Shown: positions 56,109 through 64,000 of the stretch, piece by piece
How positions within the stretch are numbered: position 1 is the stretch's first letter
How the letters are laid out: every line of letters begins with the position of its first letter
DNA from: Baylisascaris procyonis
Lineage: Eukaryota > Nematoda > Chromadorea > Rhabditida > Ascarididae
NCBI GenBank assembly: GCA_037389465.1
Contig: JAZARR010000154.1
Span: 3,968,001 to 4,032,000, forward strand
Direction of reading: 5' to 3'
DNA: 64,000 nt
The notes under the pieces: model-generated
What the model saw: the letters and a program-made list of their open reading frames with translations, nothing else
What the model was told of the DNA's origin: nothing
Databases searched by the model: none
Translations under genes and position numbers: made by a program

Positions 56109-59100
56109 TTGAGTGAAACACTTTATGTATGTATGACGTTCAGTTACGAACGTTTAGTGCAATGAATATTATCGTTGACGAGTGGTTGGATGATTCTACG
56201 ATTCGTTGATCGACTTTTTGAAGGCGACGACCCAATTTCACTATTTGAATGTCACCGTTATGTCACTAAAGAGGTGTATGCATGTCGAAACGAATTCAAA
56301 CTCTGCAACAATGCAATCTAGTGATTTTCCATTGTCGATTTATACATTCGCCATTCATCAAATTCGCAAAAAATGATTAGTTTCGCTTTTGGCCTCTCTT
56401 TTTTTTGAGTGAAAAAATTCGCATCGCTTGATTTTGTTGAAAAGATTCAAATAGAGGTTTTATTTAGCAAATTGACAGCATTTCTTTCATTTAAAACACG
56501 AACAGACTAATTTTAAAAGAGCTTAGTAAGTTGAAATTAAAGTTGGTAAATATTACTGATTATCTATTGGTGTTGAATATGGTTATCCTCTTCGTCTGTC
56601 GAATCATAGCATCAATGCAGCAATCTTAATATATGATTTGCTCTTGTTATCGATAAATCGTTGCATTGAAGATCCATATCATCGTACTGTGAAGAGAAAG
56701 CGTCAATACGCTAATTTTATTTGTATAATATTTACCATTGGTACTTTGAATATTACGGGACGGGTTTTATTGCTTATTATATGTGGTCTGATTTTAGAAT
56801 ATTGATTATTATTTTCGTCTCTTCATTTAAAAATGTTATAAGGAATTGTTCGAAAGAGTTCCATAATATTTTACTTCCGTTGCTTGCGGGTGATCACCGT
56901 TGAATTCGTTAAATTCGAATTACATCTGCATTACATATATCCGATCTTTATTCACTCAAATACCGACTTAATGAGTTCGATTTAATTCTTTACTAGAAAA
57001 GTCCTCAACGATTCACTAATACTTCAACAGTCCGAAGTGAGCATATATGACAACAATTTAATTAACTGGTTTTGATGGTCACATGTTCAGTGACCATTAA
57101 CCTCCGACGTTGTTAGTAATATTATCAAATTCTATGGTATATTCCCTTTCCCGTAATTTGGCATTTATCTACGCAAAAGGAAGATTGGATAAGAAAATAA
57201 AAAGTTCCATACGAGAGGTTTTCCACATGAATGGGTTAATTGTCGGTTTCCATCGATTGACGCATATATGTTACATGAAGTGCATTATTCGCTTCCGCCC
57301 TATTTTCGATGCTTTTTTTTAAATTAATGACTATTGTAAATTATTGATCATAAATGTTGACCGCTTTTCGCATCGCAATTTTCAATCCGTCGATAAGAAT
57401 ATGTGCATTAGAGTGACCTCAAAATGACCATTGTGGTCACTCAAATTTATGATCATAAACGTTTTTTATTTGACGTGATACATACATTTCTGGGAAACTC
57501 AACGTCTAATTTACTCATCTATTTTAAGATTTAAGTTTTCAAATTTAAAGCTTGAGACAACTATTAAGAAATCTTGGCTAATTTAAGAAACTTATCTGAA
57601 ATTACAAACTGGTATCATGGGATATGAAAGTTTCTTTCTTTATTACAGGAAGTTTCCATATGCTCCATGATAGTCCTACAAAAACTTGCATAGAAGATAC
57701 CCAGATGTTGGGAGAGGTTCGCTTTCACGAGGGAAAGGGGGGAAGGCAGGTGGGAATCGGGCTGTCCTTATAAAAGCTTGATGTTGGAAAAGCAAGTTAT
57801 CCGACGCACTTTCACCTGTTTTGACAGACGGATAAAGAAAAAAAGGATGGAAGGTTATGAAATTGGCAATGTAAAGCCCTTGATTTGGATTATACCCAGG
57901 TAGCTCGTTACGAGTTGAAAGAATCGGACAGATGGACACACACACACACACACAACATGCGCGAATATATGAGCACTGGTATGACGTCATCGTAAAGCGT
58001 ATTTGCATAAATTTATACTGTAGCAACGTCATCATGACGTTTACAGAGTAAGTTTGTGCAAAACTTGTTCCTTGACTTCATTGATTATCAATTGAAGTGT
58101 GCTTTTATAAAGGTGCCATGGAAATCTTATGGCTTGAAGTTGAACTTCAATTGAAGTATATTGTTTGGCCATAGGTAAACTCAGGTAAAGCTTGCATTAG
58201 AAATTTTCCAAGATTTTTGGAGGATCATATATAAAGTCTTTTTTGCACATAAAGTTTTACCCAAATGCAAATCAACTCTACGCTACGCATTATAAAGAGG
58301 GTAAGGCAAATTACTCCACGGATTTCATGGCGGAAGAGAAGATTTACTAAGGAAGCGACCTCTTTACCCTCAAATTTCTGGATAAATCAAAACCCCTCAC
58401 ATCCCACGATGATCCTTCGGGCTGTACTTCTGAACGATTTTACGGTCCTCTCATGCCTATTGATTTCTTAAGAAACTACGGTAGATGAGAAGAGATACGT
58501 AAATGGTTGATGAGAAGTTTTCACCCGTTTCGCGAAAACGAATGAGGGCAAAGAAGAAGATGACACCAGATACATCGAATATTTAGATTAGATGAAAGGA
58601 ACGATGAGGAATTTTAAATGAAATTTATTGATATTATTTAAGAGAATGATGAGGATTATTCAATTTATAAATAAATATATAGTCGTTCAAATGTTATCTT
58701 CAAAGAATCTTCACCAAAGCTCAAGATGGCAGACAGCATGAAAAATAGGCAGAGACGCAGAGATGCGCAACTCCAACTGAAATGTCTGTGATGTGCGAAA
58801 TAATCGATATTGGCTTTGTGGCGGGCGGTTTCTTTTGCGGCACGTTGTATGTGTTGGTACTTTTTTGCCAATTTTTTTTTAGCTATTAGGTCAGTCGTGC
58901 GGTGCTAGATGGTTACCTTAGAGTTTGTGGTCATTCAGAGAGGTCTTGAGGTAGAAGTGAGAGGGAGGGGAATGTGAGAGGGGGTTGTAAAAAGTTGCCG
59001 AGAGGTCGGTGAGGGGAGGGGGGGGCAATGTTGTTTGTCAGCACTTTCTTCGCTCAGAAATTTTGTTGTTGTTACAAGAATGTTAGCATTATATGACCAT

Positions 59101-59270
59101 AGAAATATTGCTTTCGTAATTTATGTTGTTATTTGTTTTTTATGACTTCTACTAATGGTTAGGCCTCTAGAATTGCTAATATCACGCCGGCGATATAAGC
59201 GCATTTGATAACAATAATTTTCGGCATCTTAAGGATTGCTTCGTTTAGGTGTTGCATATCAACGTTGAAT
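56109..59270. other. Divergent intergenic region, 3.2 kb
   Basis: Lies between the starts of the secreted-protein gene (-) and the SRSF1 gene (+), so it should hold both promoters. A 119-aa minus-strand frame at 57676-58035 runs through a (CA)n stretch (57936-57954) and is not convincing. Two short hairpins built on GGTCAC/GTGACC are at 57075-57097 and 57411-57442. Confidence 0.45.
57075..57097. repeat. 8-bp perfect hairpin (ATGGTCAC/GTGACCAT)
   Basis: Arms at 57075-57082 and 57090-57097 with a 7-nt loop. A relative with arms GAGTGACC (57411-57418) and GGTCACTC (57435-57442) lies 330 bp downstream. Confidence 0.6.
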
Positions 59271-61380
59271 ATGGGAAGTAGACGCGAGAATCGCATCTAT
59301 ATTGGTAATTTGCCGTCTGATGTAAAACAGCGTGATCTCGAGGATCTTTTCTATAAGTATGGCCGCATCAATTATATCGACATTAAGCTGAGTCGAGGAG
59401 CTCCGTTTGCATTTATCGAATTTGATGACGCAAGGTTCGCTTTTCTTCGTATTTGTTTGCAGCTTTTTTATTCGTTTTTTTTTGGGGGGGGGGGAAGGAA
59501 TTTAAAAATGGTTCGCTTCGTTTATTCCCGTAAAGGAATAAACGAATTTATGTGTAGCATTCTGATCTGCAACGAATGAAACTAATATAATGACATTTTT
59601 AAAGAATTTGCATAGTCTTTAGGTATTGCCAGATCATTCTCCAGCGTTCCACTTTTCTGTCGACTTGTCATCTGTTAAGTGCGTTTGCTGATACTCAGCT
59701 TTTTTCCTGAATCGACACAGCGTCGTCGTTTGAACAGATTCTATTCTGGATGAGAGGGAAAATGAAATGGACCTTTTTTGCGTTTTAGGATGAATTCATC
59801 GAGGAAAGAACATTACGGGAGGAGCATCATCCATCATTCCGGCACAGCATTCGTTTTTTTCTTCAGAGGGAGGGGACAAAAATCCCACGGAGACGAAATT
59901 TCACTTACGCTTAAATGTATTACTGAAAGCTGCTTGGACTAGCAAAGAAAAATTGTTAAAACCTTGTTTAAAACAGCTTAAAGTTGGTAGAATGTGTCTC
60001 ATTTTAATGGTTTTCTTTCAGAGATGCACGAGATGCAGTGCATGGTCGAGATGGCTACGACATGGATGGATGTCGCATTCGAGTGGAGATGACACGTGGT
60101 GTTGGTCCCCGTGGACCAGGCGGTCGTCCACTTTACGCTTCGGAACGTGATCGCGATCGCCGTCCTCCTCCTGCTCCACGCGGACCACCTCCTCGTCGAA
60201 GTGGGTACCGCGTCATTGTGAGTGGACTACCGTCAAGTGGATCATGGCAAGATCTAAAGGTAAATTAATCAACAGCGTTTTGGAAATTGAGCTAAACAGG
60301 TAAATAAGCGATGTGGCGCCTGAGGCAGTGAATTTGAATCTGAAGCTTGGATATGGTTTCGCGTTTTTTTGATCCATAAAAGTCTGATCGTCACTTAATC
60401 TTATGGATGTATCGTGAGAAGTTGGTAGTGTTTAGTTTTCAATCTAGTTTTAATCACATGCAGCGGAAGACCCGGCTGTCATTAAAAAGTGGTTGCATTT
60501 GTAGCTGACGAGCGCTTCATCTAGCTTGTTTAAAAAAAATTAAACCAGAAAGTAGATGGCGATTACCGAGGCCGAATGTAACGGAAGGGGATGGTTTTGC
60601 TTCCTTGCATAGATCATATCTGCAATGAATATTCTTATATGCTTAGTGGATAATACTTATTAAGAGCCGTTGAGAGATTATAAGATTTTTGCAGGATCAT
60701 ATGCGAGATGCAGGTGATATTTGCTATGCGGACGTATACAGAGATGGTACGGGCGTTGTGGAATATACTAAGTACGACGATATGAAGTATGCTATCAGAA
60801 AGCTTGACGACACCAAATTCAAATCTCATGAGGTAAGAGGTATTTAATTTATTCGACTTGGGTGTTGTTCAGTTGTAGGGCTTGAGGGATTGTTGTGTAA
60901 ATTTTTGAAGTTCTTTCAAATTGCACTGCTGTTGGGGGAGTGAAATTGCCGCCTTGGTGATCTGCAGTACTAAAGTGCTCCAAATCGTAAAATTGTTTTT
61001 GACAATCATTTTTGTGCATCAAATTAAGCTTGATGAATCCAATTAATTTTTTATTTTTGAAGTAAGTTTTGTTGAGAAATAAATAACTTTTATGCAGTAA
61101 ATTACTTCATATCAATCAGCTGCTCCTCATTTAAGGTTCCTTTATCTTCTTGTGGTAGTTTCATACCGTATGCTGTTGTTTTCAGGGCGATTCGTCGTAC
61201 ATTCGAGTACGTGAGGCGGATTCGCGCAGCCGTTCACGCACACGTTCACGCTCACCACGTGATTCACGTGGCTCTCCACGTTATTCACCAACGCGTTCGC
61301 AATCGCGTTCTCGTTCGCGCACGCGCAGTGCTTCGCCAATTGGTGCGGGGCGTTCGTCACATTCACGCTCTCCCTCTTGA
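59271..61380 (+). CDS. rsp-3: SR splicing factor SRSF1/RSP-3 (SF2/ASF)
   Basis: SRSF1-type SR protein; it binds exonic enhancers, helps U1 and U2AF recruitment and shuttles between nucleus and cytoplasm. Exons: 59271-59434, 60022-60259, 60695-60832, 61186-61380 (TGA), in phase throughout, 244 aa (human SRSF1 248). Residues 8-80 form RRM1 with RNP2 IYIGNL and RNP1 FAFIEF, and the E/D-R-x tail [16 protein letters not shown]. About 90-120 is the Gly/Pro/Arg linker. About 121-195 is the pseudo-RRM with the SRSF1 signature SWQDLKDHMR, which the second intron divides. The last ~50 residues are the RS domain with many SR/RS dipeptides and SP sites. The start was chosen at [13 protein letters not shown]; the frame stays open upstream but that part is not conserved. 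TCGTTTAG, 23 bases before the ATG, may be a trans-splice acceptor. Confidence 0.96.
59484..59494. repeat. G11 tract
   Basis: Eleven consecutive G on the coding strand, 50 bases into the first intron of the SRSF1 gene. Confidence 0.9.
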
Positions 61381-61889
61381 AATCACGTATGCTTATCTGC
61401 TCCCTCTCTCTGCCTCATATGCCAGCATGCATCAGTTCGTCATTCACCGGTGAAGAAGTTAAAGAGAGAGGGAGAGAGTTTGTTCTCATTTCATATTTTA
61501 TATGTAGTACCTTTTTATTGTACCCAGAAAAGGGCCTTTTTTCAAGGAAAGGAGGGGGGTTAAGAAGGGAGAAAAAAGGAGGGGAATCTGAAGATTGCGA
61601 ACAAAAGTCGAGATTCGGTAAGGGCGTTATCGGTGTTTTATCTGTTCTTTGGGTTGTTCCTGCAAGAGTGGGAAAGAAAGGAAAGAGAGGTCATAGGCCC
61701 AGGTTGTAATGTGTTTTCAGTCGTATCTCACATTTTTGAAATGTACACAATCTCGTTCACATCTATTTTTTGCAGATGTACTCGTACAATTTGTGGATAT
61801 TGTATGTCACGTCACTTTTATACTCACTCATTTGATATATCTTGATTAGTTGGTTTGCTTTGCAGCATCGCATTTCTTGTTCACATTAA

Positions 61890-61895
61890 AATAAA
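61890..61895 (+). terminator. Candidate poly(A) signal of SRSF1
   Basis: AATAAA about 510 bases after the stop codon. It implies a 3' UTR of roughly half a kilobase if used. Confidence 0.5.
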
Positions 61896-63898
61896 TACTA
61901 TTGTTGACGATGTTGCTTCGCTATGATAATATTTGACTACTTTCAGTGAGCTGCTCGAAAGCTGCTCTCAAAGCGCTGAATAGCCACCAACAACACACGA
62001 CAGACATAACGACATAGGGGCAATCAGACAGATACAACAACGAAACGATAGCTCTTTTATGCTACGAAAATATTTACGCGCATCCAACGTGAGACGGTCT
62101 TAACGATGAAACGCGGACCTTCTCGATGCGATTTCTATATTTGCGTTAGGATGGCCACTTCCGCTTTTTATCGATGAATACTAGGCACGACGATTCGATA
62201 CGAACGATGTTTAGGCAGAATGTGGAGCATACGATGATGGTGGCGGTGTCGATGGTACTGAGAGCCGCACGAACGATTGCAAACGATTAACGTAGGTCGT
62301 TGAAAGGGGTTCCTTGATGATGTGGCCAGTCGGATGTCAGGAATGGTTTCTCTTTTTTTTTTCTCGTAAAGGACTGAGTGATGTGTGGTAGTTAGCACTT
62401 TCGTTTTTGCTTCATCGGCTTTCCAAATCACTGGGTAGGAATTTCAAACGCGTCTCTGTTATCAAAACGCTGATGTCGTTTTTATCATAGGTTCTCTAAT
62501 CCAAGCCTCATATTCTCATTCGTTGGGGTATTTGCCACCACATTAATGCCTTGGCGGGTGGGTGGGAGGAGTAGTATACGCAGACTGGTTTAAACTAGCC
62601 TCGACGGAACGAGTGTAAAAGAAGTAATGCGAGTGGGACAAGCTGTTTCATTCATGAAGAGGGGGGGGGGGGAGAGGAGGGGTGGCAGAACCGGCTTTAA
62701 CAAAAGTTTACAGAGTGAGTGGTGGGCTTGATTAATGGAAGAGGATTTCGGGGTTTTATTCCTTATTTGCTGCTGCTTACAAAGTAGCCTGTCGTGTGTG
62801 CATGGTGCAAGTCGTTTAGCCTTTATCGACTGTGCACTAGAATGCTCAGCGATCTGCTTTTACTTGACGTGCCAGTCAGTGCCTTCCAAGTTTTTTTTTC
62901 GCGCAGATGAGGAGCGGGAAAGAAACGAGGATAACTCTTGATTCTGATGATCCTGGTGGCGGAAATAGAGGAAGCTTATAGAATCAACTCAAGGGGACAG
63001 TAATTTCGGAGGACAATGGCAGGGAAAGGAAAAGGGTTGGATACATCCCATATGTTTTTGCAGCAGGCTGGACTTAGCGGAATAAGATCATGCCTAAAAT
63101 CTTGAAGCGAAGAACTCAAAGAAATCTGATGTAAAAAACTTAGTGTATGCATGAGCCGAAAAAATAGTCAGCTTCTTAAATAACATAGATAATAGCATTA
63201 TGCCCGGTTGGATGTTTCACCACTGCGCATCTGTAAATACCCTCCTGGAGAATATCGCTAACTGAAGATTTAAAAAGAATCTCTTCTAAAAACAGAACTG
63301 TTTTAATAGGAGATTCTCTCATAACTAAGAAAAAATGGAAAAACCGTTACCCGTCTTTTCATCTTTTGAGAGTGAAACCCAAAAAATGTAGATCACTTAA
63401 GTGGTGCAGATGTCGTTAGGTGACCAGCGCGAGTGCTTTAGAAAATGCCGCAAACATAAGGCATTTTGGACTTGTCAGATATGCTCATGCTTGGTCATGA
63501 AACACTGCGTATCCATGATCTCCTCGTGCGTATTCACCGCGCACCTCCTCATCCATATCGGCTGCTTTTGAGTTGATTGCACTTTTCAACAAAAATGAGG
63601 TTTTTTAAACTTCATAGGTGGGCAAAATTTGTATTCTGTCGGAGTAAGGTTTTTTCATTTGTGATTTTTATCAAAAATATTGAAAGATCTTCTTTTGTGT
63701 GGTTGGAGAAACATCTCTCTGCCTTAAGATTACTGATATTTGCAAATTATTGGATGATGCCGTTTGCTAAAAAAATTTCCTGCAAGGTGCATCGAAGAGT
63801 GAGCTTTTTAAAGCTTTTCGTAGAAATTATCCGCATCAAACGTCAGAAATTGAATAATATAAATCTGTCGCAGTTGTCCTTTTTTTATGTCTACAATG
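61896..63898. other. Intergenic, no gene recognised
   Basis: Minus-strand frame 62168-62431 is His/Arg-rich and plus-strand frames 62735-62941 and 63577-63936 are not recognisable. A G12 tract is at 62661-62672. A short hairpin, AAAATGCC paired with GGCATTTT, lies near 63439-63464. Confidence 0.4.
62661..62672. repeat. G12 tract
   Basis: Twelve consecutive G followed by further G-rich sequence. Confidence 0.9.
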
Positions 63899-64000
63899 CT
63901 ATTCGATCATCTTCGAACCTCGTCGGCAGTCGCTAATGGTGTCTTCTTTTTGGACAGTATTTCGGCGTTCCGACAGTTTTTGGAGTTGCTCAAATGGATA
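63899..64000 (-). CDS. Possible last exon of a minus-strand gene (partial)
   Basis: Reading leftward from the window edge, one minus-strand frame stays open for 33 codons and ends with TAG at 63901-63899. The peptide (YPFEQLQKLSERRNTV..) is polar and helix-like. The rest of the gene would lie beyond the window. With so short a segment, chance cannot be excluded. Confidence 0.25.
   Translation of the reverse strand, partial: YPFEQLQKLSERRNTVQKEDTISDCRRGSKMIE

Noticed and set aside
57676..58035. 119-aa minus-strand frame with Cys-Val repeats
   Set aside because: Part is a (CA)n microsatellite; no signal peptide or recognisable domain.
62168..62431. His/Arg-rich 87-aa minus-strand frame
   Set aside because: Low-complexity composition, no splice context, and no similarity I recognise.

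Overview
The window is nuclear DNA of an animal, almost certainly a nematode. The genes are split by many introns with GT..TTTCAG or TTGCAG boundaries, the intergenic DNA is AT-rich, the histone genes are intronless and end in the GGCCCTCTTTAGGGCC stem-loop, and the proteins resemble metazoan, partly worm-like, families (SEM-5/GRB2, RSP-3/SRSF1, mitochondrial ClpX). No bacterial, CRISPR or viral gene was found. I cannot assign a species.

Layout: 1-8.2 kb is repeat-rich DNA without a convincing gene. It holds a diverged tandem duplication with hairpins, a 40-bp minisatellite, a ~1.27-kb inverted-repeat element and a 33-bp x 15 minisatellite. 8.2-14.5 kb (+) is a mitochondrial ClpX ATPase lacking its N-terminal exons. 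19.5-22.3 kb (-) is a GRB2/SEM-5 adaptor (SH3-SH2-SH3). 28.1-30.8 kb (-) is a five-exon, 247-aa coiled-coil protein of unknown function. 32.9-40.2 kb is a core-histone cluster: a divergent H2A/H2B pair, H4, and a second H2A/H2B pair in mirror orientation, so that a ~1.3-kb inverted duplication encloses H4. No H3 gene is in the window. 41.4-51.1 kb (+) is an Artemis-type (DCLRE1C) metallo-beta-lactamase/beta-CASP nuclease, rebuilt here from about 14 exons. 51.7-56.1 kb (-) is a secreted, cysteine-rich 240-aa protein with a thrombospondin-like WSxWGPC motif. 59.3-61.4 kb (+) is SRSF1/RSP-3. The last bases may hold the final exon of another minus-strand gene.

The genes serve unrelated cellular jobs: mitochondrial proteostasis, receptor signalling, chromatin, DNA end-processing, extracellular matrix and splicing. 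No operon is evident; neighbours are mostly divergent or convergent. Recurring non-coding features are mononucleotide G/C tracts of 10-20 bases (about thirteen), E2F-like TTTGGCGCC elements around the histone cluster, and several short perfect hairpins. Exon joins for the coiled-coil, secreted, SRSF1, GRB2 and most Artemis exons agree in reading phase, which is the main support for those models.
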